The notes beneath the pieces are model-generated. The model searched no databases. It had not been told where the DNA came from and was given only the letters and a program-made list of their open reading frames with translations. Shown piece after piece: positions 12,162 through 25,500 of a stretch of DNA of 64,000 nucleotides. The stretch comes from Maylandia zebra (taxonomy: Eukaryota > Chordata > Actinopteri > Cichliformes > Cichlidae): NCBI RefSeq assembly GCF_041146795.1, contig NC_135177.1:24494060-24558059 (forward strand), written 5' to 3'. Position 1 is the first letter of the stretch; the number at the start of each line of letters is the position of its first letter. The position numbers and the translations under genes were made by a program.

Positions 12162-13009
12162 GGCGATCAATCAATAGTGGGCTGTAGAGAAGATGTCAGA
12201 AGAGGCCGTAGTCCTGGGAATAAGAAGGAGAGTTCCGGTGAAGCAGCATGAACAAAACTCAGTCACCAAGAAATCATAAAATCTTTGCCAAGTCACCCGC
12301 GCTATCCTTCCATCCCAGAATTTTACCTGCATTTACCTGTTAACCTCCCTACTGCAGGTCTCCAGGTAAGTGCTGCTTTGCAAGTCAAACCACCCCCATC
12401 AGCTTTGCAAACTTTTTCTAACTTCGCAGGAACATACAGAGAAACCCACAAGACACACCTACACTCAGACACGCACGCACAGGCAGACCGTATGAATATT
12501 CACCCGGTTAAAGTTTGCTCTTCAGACGATGTGAGAGCAAAGATCCTCACCCTCAATGTACACACAAACCAGTATGTCCTGTAATGATGCGTATCAGCTC
12601 TCACTCGCTGCCTCTCAGCTTCACGGCAAATTCACAACACTTGTAGAGGAATTTGTGCCATTTAACACTCCAGCTGAGCTCTCATCTGCTGCTGATGGCT
12701 ATTAAATTTGCTAATGTGATGATTAAATGAGCAATGTTTAGCGGTACAACCAATCGCCTAATGGTCAGACTCATAAAGTGTGACAAATGTAATCAACGCA
12801 CAACTGAAGAGGCAGCCAGAAAGTCAAAAAGTGGCACAGAGAAGTTCAGATGGAAAAGCACGGCGTTAATTTCTCAGGTGAAGCACCACAATATAAACAA
12901 ACTTTAAAAAGAAAACACACCCTTTTCAGTTTCTTGTACAAATATTAAAAGTTACTTCTTTTTCTTTCTAAAGCAATCAGTTTTCATGATGCCATTTCCT
13001 TTATCTTAC

Positions 13010-13120
13010 CTTAAAAAGTGACAGGAGGGAATACTTGCACTGATTTTACCGTTTGCGTCCCTGCAGCAATCTCTCGCTTTCTCTCCCCTCTACTATTTGA
13101 ATGAGTGTCCCTGTCAAAAC
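13010..13120 (-). other. Candidate noncoding first exon of gnb3
   Basis: On the minus strand a sequence ends in a strong donor (TTTTTAAG|GTAAGAT, last exon base 13010). It is on the correct strand upstream of the gnb3 start exon, whose acceptor lies at 12182-12187. An alternative strong donor lies at about 14729 (CCGATTG|GTAAGTGG), with a possible acceptor-bounded exon to about 14778. Either or both could be the 5' UTR exon. No protein evidence can decide this. Confidence 0.3.
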
Positions 13121-16100
13121 ACATGACCAAGTGGATTTGCCTCTAATTTGTTTGAAGTGAAAAGGAGAGGAAGGGAAAGGAGGGAGTGACTCTGTAAAAG
13201 AAAGAGATTTGATTTAATTGTTTGCCACTGGGCTTTATGTGTAAAGCTAAAGTAAATGGATGATGGCCTGATGCGGCGCTCCAAAAACACACACCAGCCG
13301 CAGCAGCTACACTTTGGGTGTAGCTTTCTTAAACTGCTTACTGATACGTCGTCCCTGAAGTTTCTGAACCAAGGGGGATTTTAAAGCCTTTGCTCCAGAT
13401 GTGGAAATTGCTCCAGCAATGAGCGTTTTAATGACGCTTGAGTGTTTTAGTCGTGCTATTACCCTTTTGCCATTGTGTTCCTGGGACCCTGCCATTGTTC
13501 CGTGTGATTAACTGACTGCTAGGGTGGTGGGATGGTGGAGTGCATTAACACAAACAGAGGGAGAAGTGGAGGCAGAGGGAGGGGAGGCAGGGGGTTGAAA
13601 TAAGGGGGGGGGGGGTGAAGGGTAAGAGGTGAGGCAGGAGAGTGAGTTTTAAATCCTACTGGCTGAGATTTTAAGGGATGCCTTTTGAATCAAATCTGCT
13701 CTCATCCGATTACTGACTGCTCTTTGCATCTGGATAAGAGATGGAGAAAGGGATGGGGCGGCAGATAGGGGCATGAGAATGAGGTAGGGGGCAGATGGAG
13801 GAGGTGGGCAGAGGGAGAGCTGTTGAAAGGTGGGGCAGGGCCCATCAGTATGGCCAGTGATTCGACTTTGAATCAGAGAGCTCCTCAAACAGTTTCCCTC
13901 TTATATTCTTAAAGGGGATGTTAAGAAGTTGTTAAATGGCAGTGAATTATTAGTTTATGTGAAATAACATTTATGTCACTATTAAGATGTTTTTCATTGG
14001 CTTTAATTAAACCGTAACACTCAGTTCGCATCACAGTGAAAATGTCTTCCTGACTTCAGCCAAAGCACCTCTCCCTTCTCCACCAACAGTGTATATGACT
14101 TCTTGTAAAAGGCACACTGTAACAGATCATTTTTTTCACGTTGCATAAATGCCATCGACCACTTCTCCAACTCTTAAAACTTCAAACAGCCGATGCTTTG
14201 ATTCTTAAGTTTACACGGAAAATAATAACTGGAATAACTTTACGCAGCTCTGTCATGCAGATTATGTCCGATTGCATTAAGAGTCAGACCACGAAAGGAG
14301 TTTGTTTTTTATTCAGATTATCAGAGCATACAATTAAATCACTATTGTATGCTGATCCCGTGCAAATCCCTCATCTGCATGTGCTGTAAGCAAAAGATGA
14401 AACGCAGCTAAAGACATCGGGTGTGTATCAGTATAAATGTGACATCTCCATACTCGATATTTAATCAGACTGTTTTAATAATCAGCAGGTTTCCAGCTTG
14501 AGAAGAACTCTTACACTTCTTTTCTGAAGTGTAGGAATCACAACACTCAAAACAACCACATTTAAAAACGTCACAAATATGGACACATTTTAAAAAGATA
14601 TCAGCCGGAAATGTGTTCAGGTCCGTTTTGTATGACCCTTGATGCCCATGAAGCATGACACCGCAGCATATCCACAAAACTGAAAACATCAATGTCTGCT
14701 GAAAGGAACACATGACCATCCACTTACCAATCGGAGACTGCTATCGAGGTGTTCTGGTAGATCTTCAATCCCTCTTCCTGCAGCGGCCTCTCTCAGGTTG
14801 CTGTCATAAGTTCAGCCTGTCTGTTCCTACTCTTTCCTCCACTCATTCGCTTTTGGTATCGCGGACAGTGCGGTATTCCTCACTTGCCTCACTGCTCCTA
14901 TGAGGAACAAATGAGGATTGGAGGGATGAAGGGAGATCAGCAATGAGGGGATAAACCCTGGGATGGAAGAGTAAGGGGGAGGGGGGGTGATGGTGAAATA
15001 GACAGAAAGGGAGAAGAAACAGTGGGTGAAACCAAACAAGGTGCAGAGCATGTCTGTAGGGTCACAAGACATGAGCCGGGGTGAATCCAAGTCAAAAGAC
15101 TAAGAGATGGAAATCGTGGAGGGGAGGGAGAAGAGGATAAATAGAGGACCTGGGAACATGGCTTTTTATGGTGCTGAGATAGTTTTCAAAAGATCTATGA
15201 CTGACAGGAGGGTTTGTGTTTTGTAAACCTGAGGTGAAGCTAATATTAGAAAGTGTATGGGCAGAGGGGGAGATTGGCAGTGTAGGGATCAGACTGGCTA
15301 CAATGATAAAGCAAGAATAACTGCAGGATTAAGGGGAATGGATGATTCTTACACACAAGCAGACCAACAACCATGGGCATTTCCTGACAGTGTGTAGAGC
15401 GTGCGCCACTATAGCTGTCTCCTATGTTCTTTGTCATCTAAAGGTAGAGATAAAGAGCCACAATATCCCTTCGGTTTGCTCGAGTTCTGCCCACACATCT
15501 AAATTTAGAGGTTTCTGTTGTCACTCATCTGTTGATGTGCCACTCCACAGCTTTTGCACATTATCTAACAGAGTAAATCACCTGTGTTAGTTACGAAACA
15601 ACGCAGCTTGCACTCACGATCATGACATTGCATTGTTAGGCAGAGAGCCGGATCGACGAGAACAGACTGCGTTTGACCCAAAAGGCCTGGGAGAAAGTCA
15701 CCGAATCAGGTGCTGAATCCCAACTGCATTATTAAAGGGAGCTCCCATTCCTTTCTCCCACTGAGGTTTTCACATGGATCAGGAGAGTCACTTTATTGAG
15801 AGTTACTTTCTGTAGCTGAAGTATGTTCATGAAAAATGTATGGCAGCGCTATTGTACTGCAGTGTCTGTAACTTCTCCTTGAAATTTGTGTCAAATACCG
15901 AGTGTCCTCTGAACAAGAAGAACACATTCAAATCCTAAACTAGTCCTAAAACAAATTTGCTTAGGGGTGTTTACAAGTACACAGTGACAACATGCAAAAC
16001 ATCCCAGTCTAAGACCTTGTTTAATGCTCTTTCTCTAAAACACACTTCACTTAGTTGCAAAGAATAATTAGAAAATATAACATAAAATCCTGCCCATGAA

Positions 16101-16880
16101 CAAATTAAATCCTACTTGTTCCAATATAGAACAAGTAGCCCAGATATCACATTGCTACTTTCCAGGCAAACCCTTGTTGACACGGATTCGGACAGTTGAA
16201 CGCCATCAGACAATACGAATCCCTTGTTTGCACATTTGTGAACATATCTGTGTTTGGAGCAGAAAAGCCTTTGCTGTGTGCTTCCTGGCTTCATTCTGTG
16301 ATTCAGCGCGGCTAAATTGAGCTCTGCAGTTTAAAAGCGTTGACCTTTGCTCGCTGGATTGTGGTAACGGCAGTGGTGCTGACCCTTGATTTGGAGAAAT
16401 GGAGTCAGGGAAGCACAGGCTGTGAAACGGCGAGTGAAACAGAGAGAAAAAACAAAGAGCAAAACAAGGGATTTGTTAGCAGAGGCACAGAAACAGGGCG
16501 GGATAAAGACAGAAAGAGTGTCCGATTATGGGTTACTATTTAAAGACTAACAATGCCGCGCTCTACTACAAGGAAAACTCTCAAAGTGGTTTGTAAAGTC
16601 TTATAATCTTCTATGATTTTATTACATTTACTACTGATGTTAAACCGACTGAACTGAAAGCAGAAAAGGTGAGCATCCCTCCCCGAGTGAGATGAAAATT
16701 TCACTGCACTCGGTCCCTGCACAGCACAATAAAAACAAGAAGAGGAGAGTTTGTTTTGTTTACTTTGCACACGCTGAAAGAGATCTCTGAACATTTGATC
16801 TGTGGGAGGAGTGAGTGGATTAAATGACAAATGTGTCAGACACAAACATGTTGTTAGACTGCTGATGTTTTTATAACTCA
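13121..16880. other. gnb3 upstream region, no gene seen
   Basis: No coding exon is recognised. The stretch contains a purine-rich low-complexity block (about 13540-13640, including a run of G), an A/G-rich block at 14890-15130 and otherwise unique-looking sequence. It may hold gnb3 regulatory DNA and alternative first exons, but nothing is proven. Confidence 0.4.
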
Positions 16881-17614
16881 TTATGGTCTAGACGACCCTT
16901 ACTGAAGTTCAAACCCAGTATCAAAATGGAGCAGAAAGCTGATTTAAATGACTTTGAGCACAGCATAGTTGTTGGTGCTACAAAGTAGATCATCAGTCAC
17001 TTCTGCTGGCTAAGAACAGAAAACCGAGACTACAATTCACATAGGATCACCAAAATTAGACAACGGGAAATTAAAAAAGCATTGCTTGGTTTGATGAGTC
17101 CCAATTTCTGCTGTGGTGTTTGAGTGGTGGGGTCAAAATTTGACACAACACGAAAGCATTGTTTCATTCTGCCTTGTAACAGCTGCTCAGGCTGCTGGTG
17201 GTGTAACAGTGTGTGTGTGTGTGTGTGTGGGGGGACTTTATTACCAGGTGTGGATCACTGAAACACCACAGCCAAGTTGTGAACTGTTCCTGACCATATC
17301 CTTCCCTTTATAATGTGCCATTTTGCTCAAATCCTCACAAACTGGTTTCTTGACAATGAGTTCACTTGTACTCAAATAGCCTCCACAATCACCAGATCTC
17401 AGTCCCATAGAGCACCTTTGGGATGTGGTGGAACAGGAGATTTGCATCATGGATTTGCAGCTAACAAATCTGTAGCAATCGTGTGATGCTATTATGTGAA
17501 TATGGTGAAAAATATCTGAGGAATGTTTTCAGCATCTTGTTGAATCTGTGCCGTGAAGCATTAAGACGGCTCTAAAGGTGAAAGAGGATCCAACCCGATA
17601 CTAGCAAGATGAAC
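16880..17614 (+). mobile_element. Degenerate Tc1-like transposon (transposase remnant)
   Basis: The strand reads through recognisable pieces of a Tc1-like transposase. The start resembles MEQKADLNDFEHSIVVGA. Near the end there is 'gggatgtggtggaacagg' (WDVVEQ) followed by EICIMDLQLTNL and then CDAIM; this WDVVE-EIRIMD stretch is typical of a Tc1 family common in fish. A GT microsatellite (about 17203-17230) sits inside it. The block corresponding to the HTH region is largely deleted and the frame is broken in several places, so it is inactive. It belongs to the same family as the fragments at 583-830 and about 7270-7350. Confidence 0.7.
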
Positions 17615-19300
17615 TTGAAAATGAAATAGCAAGTGAGTGGGTGTATATTCACCTTGCATATGTTCCCAAGCAATATCTGTGCACTCTCAGCAGGCGGTTT
17701 GTGCTTAGACAAAAACATCTGTCAGTCAGGTGTGGGTATAATTTGACTGATATTTCAAGGTTTTACTGTTTACATTAAAATGACGAGCATTCGTTTTTCT
17801 GACAAGTTTCTTTCAGTATTCGTGTGTAAACTGGCAGTGTTTTGATGCAGAGATTAGCAGACGAGGTCGTCTCACAGCAACAAGGTTCTGGGTTCAACTC
17901 AAAGTTGATTTTCTGAGCCGTCTGCAGGGGAGTCGAGGAGAAAAAATCTCCTTCCACTTTCCAAGCAAACTCAAATGACTGCGAAGACTTTTCACCTTAG
18001 ACTGTGTCTGATGGTGCAACTACCCTGAAGGGTTCAACAGTAACAGTAAGCTGCTGTAAACAGAGTACAGTTTCTTGTTCTAACTGTATGTAAGCAGTTT
18101 GTGTGTTGAAATGTTGCATCTCTGCTGCTGTTCTTTTAACTTTTGATACAGGCTACCCCTATAAACAGGAATGTAAAATAAAAACTGGAATCTTATTATT
18201 TCTGTTTACTCTACTCTTCAAAATTACGTAAGGCACCAAGGCCAGACATCATCATCAGGCAACCAATAGGAGGTTAGGGTCATAATCACAAATAGTAGGA
18301 AATGTGATATAGGAGATGAGTATCCTGTCTGCTACTCACTACACACAGCACTTAATTATAATAACACCAGTTTTATAACTATGCGGCTGAGCCTTACATA
18401 ATTTCTGCTGCTCATGTAAAAACATAGAAATTTGATGTGTACATTTCTCGTTTGTATACGCAGGTATCATTAGACGGCTGTGATCTTTAATGTGCCTTTA
18501 AAAAGCATTAAAATGCATTATGCATAAAATGCTTTTTAGTGACTAACTACTACTTAAGTGAAGATTAATGCGGAGGTGTTTTGGGCGCTACGTGGTCTCA
18601 ATGTGAGAGGGAGGGAAGAGGTTAAACCCAAGGCTGCATTAAAAAGGGCCCACCGACCCAATTCCAGCAGCAGGGGATTATAACACAGGGGGGAGTAAGA
18701 GTGTTAATATGGGCCATGAATGGTACTTAAGTCGGCACCTAATGCACAAGATGAAAGCAGAGGAGGGGGGCTGAGTGGAGGCTCTGGTTGTAATGGGGAG
18801 GATAAGATGGGAGAAGGTGGTCGAGTGTCACTGCGCTGGATGTGAATGATTAAATCATCTCTCCCGGATTACTATTCCATATTCTAAATGGGAGATGTTT
18901 TTAAGCTTCATAAACAAATGCACTCATTTATGAGGGATTAACAGTAATCTCTCTATTTCTATCTTTTTTTCCCCTCCCTCCACACCTCTCGCTGTCTGTC
19001 TCTGGTCCTTTTCTCCCTCTTTTACTGCCTCAAACGATAGTTTCTGGACAGCGTCACTGTGTTCACAGGTTCCTGCTGCTGTGTGGTTCCTATCTTATCA
19101 TCCTATCTTTGTCTAACAGACTAAATAAACTTTAACCTTCTTTTTGTTTATTTTTAATTGTTTTTATCAGCAGGGTGTTAAAGAGGGTGTGCAGTAATCA
19201 CCTAATAGATTACACAGACCTGTTTTCACATCATCTAATGCGCTCTCTGTTCAGCACTTGCATGCATTTGGCATACAATACCCACGATACACCTGTACAG
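17615..19300. other. Intergenic stretch between gnb3 and the p3h3 3' end
   Basis: No gene is visible. The block at 18.55-18.96 kb looks unlike repeats and contains three GGATTA motifs (18675-18680, 18866-18871, 18935-18940), the core of OTX/CRX homeodomain sites. A fragment at about 17850-17930 resembles the SINE-like repeat also seen at 8.2-8.4 kb. The 18.96-19.02 kb part is pyrimidine-rich. Confidence 0.35.
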
Positions 19301-19309
19301 AGTCACATT

Positions 19310-19509
19310 TACGACTTTTTTTATTCTCTTTGGTTTTTAGGGCAGTGATTGACATTAGAGGGACGACAGGACATTATTTCTCTCATATACCCTCATCATA
19401 TACAGTATAAATACAGTATATACACAGATGCAAACTGTACACCACCAGGCAGCAACATGAAGAGGGTGAACGTGTGGGTAAATGATGGAGTGTGGGCTCA
19501 TTCTGGCCC
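19310..19509 (-). other. p3h3: p3h3 3' UTR
   Basis: A short UTR follows the KDEL-TGA end. The minus-strand AATAAA (plus TTTATT, about 19320-19325) is a plausible polyadenylation signal. Confidence 0.45.
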
Positions 19510-22500
19510 TCACAGCTCATCCTTGCCCCCCGTCACCCTGCCTCTCTCTCGCTTCTTCTCCTTTGTCACTTGGCTCCGAGCGTTACGGCTAGTGGTGGCA
19601 CCTCCCTCCTTCTCCTCGTCCGTTTTCACCACACTGTGTCCATCTGCAGCCCACACGGCCTCTGCCTCCTCTCGCTCCTGAGGAAGAGAACCAAAATGCA
19701 GCTCAAATATTGACTTCCTGCAGTCACAGTGACATAAAACTAAAGTTTGGGAGGAACATTCATCTTTGTTGGAATAATTTCAACTTCTCTTCTTGCACTC
19801 TCAGGACAATTTTTCTGTAAAAGAGATTCTCCTCTGTTAGAGTGAGCTTCATTTGCTCAACACGAGCCCACAGGGCAAACAATGACCAATGCGGGATAAA
19901 CTAAGTTAATGAAACTTTGCTTGCATAACCAAAACTTTAATGAAAATGTAGCCAAGCAGATAATGTAAGGCTGGAGCTGAAAACCCCCTGTTCATCTAAG
20001 CAAAGTGTGTTTCTACATGTAAATTTAGATTTTCTTTTATCTACGTGATGCTAAAAGTTATGTAAACTGAGTCGTTTCGATAGTCTCTTTGGCTCGACAG
20101 CAGCTCTTCAGCGCAGCTCCTTACATCTCTGTTATTATCACTGATGAGGATGCACTCCCTCGCTGCAGAAAATCACAGCTTATTAAAAGAACTAAACATG
20201 TTTTGGTTTATAAATTGTCAGGGGCATGAAAAATGATTGCATTTATGATAAACCTAAAAGACAATGTCATGGCATCACCACAGACCAGGCACAGTAAATA
20301 GGAAAACATGCAAACAGCCACAAGATTTGCATTGTGCCCCAGCTGCTCATGTTATCCAACACCGGTATCATGACATCATCAACCACACGCCTGCAGGTGA
20401 CCGGCCAGACCTGAGGAGGAGGAGAAGGAGGTCATGGCAGCTCTGTGCTGTCATAAAGCTCACCCTGTCCCTGTAGAGCTTCTCCTTTGTGAACCAGAGG
20501 GCCAGGGCGCACCGCCGGCCTCTGGTCACCGCGGTAACACCGTGAGGATTTACCGGACCCGAGGAGAAGCCCACCAGTCGACCACAGCTGGGTTTCACTC
20601 GAGCCTGAAGGCACAGAAGACAAGTTTACCAGCTCCAACAAATATATTAATTAAAGACTTAAAATAGTAATAAAAAGATTAGAATGACTTACCGTTACGG
20701 TCTTGGCATCTCTGTTAGTGAAGAACAACTCTCCGCCATCAAAGTTGTCATTCAGGTAGAGGATGGCGCTGTGAGACAGAGAGATGTTTGTCATTCAGTT
20801 GTAAAAGTAACCTGCTGTGTAAGAATTAGGCTGAAATCTGAGCATAAATGCACGCACAGTCATTTGATTATTATAGTTTGTTATTACACTGTTATGTAGT
20901 CCTGCTAATTCCACTTTACATTTTAATCCCATTTATTTATTTTTAAATTTCACACCTATGTGGACCGTTTTAATTTCTCACTAAAACTTCTCATTTCTTC
21001 ATCCATTTATTGGCCACTTAATATTTCTTCATTGTTTACTATACGATGAAGAAACAGGCAGGTGAAGATGTTGCGTCTAGGTGAGATTCTGTGCCATGGA
21101 GAAATGTCAGTTTAATCAATCATGCAAAAATAATATAACATTTAGATAAGAAAATTGTCCAAAAAAATAAAATAAATTCATTACCCCTGAAATAAAAAGA
21201 AATGTAACTTTACTTTGCAGCACTGCAGATTTCCTGCCACAAGGAAGGTCAAATCCAGGGTTAAAGTTTTAAAATGTGAAATAGAAACAATTAATCTGTA
21301 ACAGGCTGGTTCTTCTGAAGGTTTCTTCCTGTTAAAAGGGAGTTTTTCCTTCCTACTGTCACCAAGTGCTTGCTCCTAGGGGGTCATCTTGTTGGGGTTT
21401 CTCTGTTTTGTTGTAGGATCTTTAACTTTCAATATAAAGCATCTTGAGGTGACGGTTGTTGTGATTTGCCACTGACTAAAATTCAATTCAATAATGTCAC
21501 AAAATGTTAAAACTGACAGTTACATTTCATAACAGGAGCACTCAGACAGCCCACCTCCATCCACCTCATAACCATCTCATAAAATCTGAAAATGATATCT
21601 TGAAAACTGTGGACACTAAAGTGCTAACAAACAAACAGACAGACAAACAGAACTTGCAACAATTACATATTTCCTTCCTTTGGTCAAAGCAGAAACATTG
21701 AAACACTACCACCTACAACCATTTGGGCCTTTTTTTTGCCAAAAATTCAGCTCAAAATGTAACTAAGCCATTTCAGTCTCCAATTATTAACGTTTTTTTC
21801 CTTAGACTGACACCAACTTTAAGTGTCACGTTCAGTTTTCAGTTGCATTTATTTATGGAGTAATTGTGTTGTAGAGCAGTGTTTTCTCTGCTCTCCCTCC
21901 ACCTCCATCGGTTCACGTAGCTCTAAGGTGTCATTATTTCCCCATAACAACAGAACAAAACTATTTATCAGTGACGACAGGTGCTCTGGTTGTTTTGATA
22001 TTTGCCACAATTGTTCCCCTGAAACACTGTTTAAGACTTGCAGTGCAAACGAATGCTTTTTAGGTAATTCCCTATAAAATCAGCAACATCTAAGAAATGT
22101 TCCCACCTGTCCTCTTCAGACACAGCAAGATATTTTTCTGTAATCAGTTTTTGAGCACCAGTATCTCGGGATACATCATTGTTTAAACAGCAAAATTAGT
22201 TGCAGATACAAGCATGCTATGTTTTAGCTTTCCTTTGATTATTTGCTAAGGAGAGCTTCAAAAAGTTGACTTCATTTTCTAATACTAATATTGTAACACT
22301 CCCAAATGTAGCTTATGGCTGTGAAATGGAGAAACAACGTCGATGTTCACATCTTCTATATAATGATTTGAAAATGTCACATTCCTCAAGCAGCTAAAGG
22401 TGTTTCTCAGAAAACTATTCTGAGCAGACACAAGTCTCTGGATCACAGAGTTCTTTGTTCAGTTTGTGACAGCTTTGTTCTGGCAACGATGACATGTACC

Positions 22501-25500
22501 ATTCTCTCACTGTTATAAGCTGATGATATCTAAGTGACATTTTACCAGTAAAGGCGTATTAAAACATTCTGTTCGTGGATATTTGCTGGAATAAAATGGC
22601 TTGAGAACATCTTCTAAAATTATTTATGGAGCAAGTGTGAGCCCAAATTTATTATTAATCCACGAAGAGATGTTTTTTCAGTACCTGAGGTCTCTGTGTG
22701 TGAAAGCTGGTGGTTCCTTCCAACACTGCTTGGTTTCCGGCTCGAGGAGACAGTTGTCAACGTGGACGGGGTGAGAGAGGTCCAGCCTGCCCTTCTGATC
22801 CTCTGATTTAAAAAGAAAAAACAGAACAAGAACAAAATAACACATTTAACTTTAAGTAATGAAGTAAGAATAGAGTGGATGATTTGGGTACACATTAGAG
22901 AACCTGTTCCAATTATCCTAGTATTGAGTACTGTTGGTTTTACCTGTGACAGCAGTGCGACAGACCAGGTGTGTGAAAGTGATGAAAAGTCCTGAGGGGC
23001 TCCTGAAGTAGGAGTGCAGCACGGTTCGCACTCTCTCACCCAGCTCATGTAACAGCTTGGCATCTGATTGGTTCACCAGGCCTTCCTGAGCCAACTGAGG
23101 AAGAAACAGCAGTGAGGGTCACGAGATGCTCGTAGACCTGCTTCAGTTACATCATTTCCACCCACCTTCACCGCCCTGAGGACAGTCAGACCTTCAAACG
23201 TCTCATGAGGAGTGTGTGGAGACCGCCGTCCTCGATAACCATCTCCAAGAGATCCTGCCACCTATGAGAGACCATGTAAATGTGTAAGTTAGGGGTTTTC
23301 ACATGCATGCGTTAAAAAAACTGATTGAACTTACTGATGCTAACTGCAGTATTCTGTCACACTCCTTCTCCGTCATGACTCCATCCAGGACGACTCGATT
23401 GGTGCCATTCAGCATCTCGTCATCCATTGTGATAGTCACGCCCACCCGAGGCACCGGACCTCCTGCAGAGAGGACAAATAAGAAAGTATAAGACAGTAAG
23501 TGGGTCACCAGAAGATGGTGATACGACTGTGTTTTTGGTGATATGAAGTCGCAGAAGCTGCCAAATGGAAAATCTTTGCTTCTATAACAACAGCGTGTAA
23601 TGAGGCGACCAGATCCCAACAAACTGAATGTATTCTTTTTGATTTTACTTTTATTTCAGGCACTGGTCTGTTTGGTCTTCAGGTTTCAGTAGATCCATAG
23701 AAACTGTGTCACTTCACGCCTCGTTTTCCTCTGTGTGAAACTGATAAATTATTCAAGCAAATAAGACAAAACTCTGTTTCTCGGTATAAACTGCCGCTTC
23801 AATTTCTTTGTAATAGTTTCCACAATATTGAACAAAACCCACAAAGCTTGTGACTTTTTGGTGACTTTCCCTGATGGCCATAGCAGCAGACAGGTTAATC
23901 TCCACTTGACTATAAGTGACTCCTTCCCTGTTTTATATTTTAGAAAAGTCTAAGCAGTGTAATATAAAGAGTAGAATGTCTTCTAGTGTGTCATCTTTAA
24001 CAGAGATGCCAGGAAACAGTGACACACTACATTTAAATGATCCTCTATTTTCACATACATAAGATGTGTGAGCTGTTATAATCTGTTTATCCTTACTCAC
24101 AACCCTACAGGCCTGTAGGTACGTGTGGATGTTATTCATTATTTCACTTGTTAATGGATAGATGGATGTTAATGGTTACATGCCAGATAAACAGGCATGT
24201 CTGTCATGGATACACTCGTGTTTCCTTGTTTTAAGCTAGCTGAAGTGTAATTAAGGTGACGAGGAGCTCCTCCCATGATGCCCTAGGTAGAAAAGGCTGA
24301 AGACACATAGCATAGGGAAAATACAGTCTCTCACCTGCAAAAAACCCACTGTCATCCACTTCCTCTTGCTGCTCGCCCACTTTCATTTTCTCATTTATTT
24401 TCTCTTTTTCAGCTCTAACAGTAAAACACAAAAGATACAGATGGAGTTTTCTGTTTCATTAGTTTCCACTAGTGACAGATTCACCTTTGATTTCTTTTTT
24501 ACCTCCAGATCTCCCTCAATGATTCAGGTACAACTTCTTCTGGAGTCCAAAGATCCTGCACAGAGGGTGATGAAGAATCTCAGCAAAGAAATGCTTTATA
24601 GCTGGCTCTCTTGTCACTGCACTGCACATTTGGCATCAGTACTTACTGGATCTGTGAAAGTGAAGTCGAGGTTCTCCATACCAAAATACAACAGCTTCTT
24701 CTCCTGCAAGGAGTGGTTGATGTATCTGACAATCTCCTGTGTGACAAAAAACACACAAATCTGTGCTTAAACATGACTTTAAAGATGAATTTGAAACTTA
24801 ATGCTTGAAATAACTGAACAAGAGAAGAGAAAAAATGTATTTCTCATTTAAATTACTTGGATTACTTTATTGGATTTATGACTTTTTACGTTTTTACACC
24901 ACTGTGGTCATTTCAATATAATGAACCTTGAGTGGTTTGAATGGTACCTGAGCAGGCTGTGTGCTCTGTGACTCTGTGTCTCCCCCTAGTGTCTCATGGT
25001 AGAGCTGCAGGTTGTCTAAGGAGTCCTTGTCAGAGGGGTAAAACAGCAGGAGAGAGCGAAGCATCTGCAACGCCCCGCTTATGTCACCAGCTGCCGGGAA
25101 TCGAGGATGCAAAGTAATGCAAAGTAGTGCATCAGTCTTAAGATGAATAATAAAATCACGTGTGTGACCTTCACATTGACCTAAAAAATCAGACCTTTAA
25201 ACTGTGCGATGTGCAGATGCTCAAGCTGTGTTGGCAGGAAGTCCTCCTGAGCAGAAATCCTTCCAGGTCGTGTGGCCACTTGAGTCACGCATGACTGTCG
25301 GCATGAGAGCAGGGAGAGGGACAGGGCTGGACAGAAAACAAAAACTGGTGACATTTGGCTCTTTCTGGTCTCTTTCTGTCTGGCTCAAAACTTCTGCCTG
25401 CTTCTTACCTGCTGCCTTTTCAAACACGCCGTCAACGCTGTCAACTCCCCTGTCCTCAGGCAGCCGTTGGGAAGCGACTTCACACTGCACCCTGCACTCC

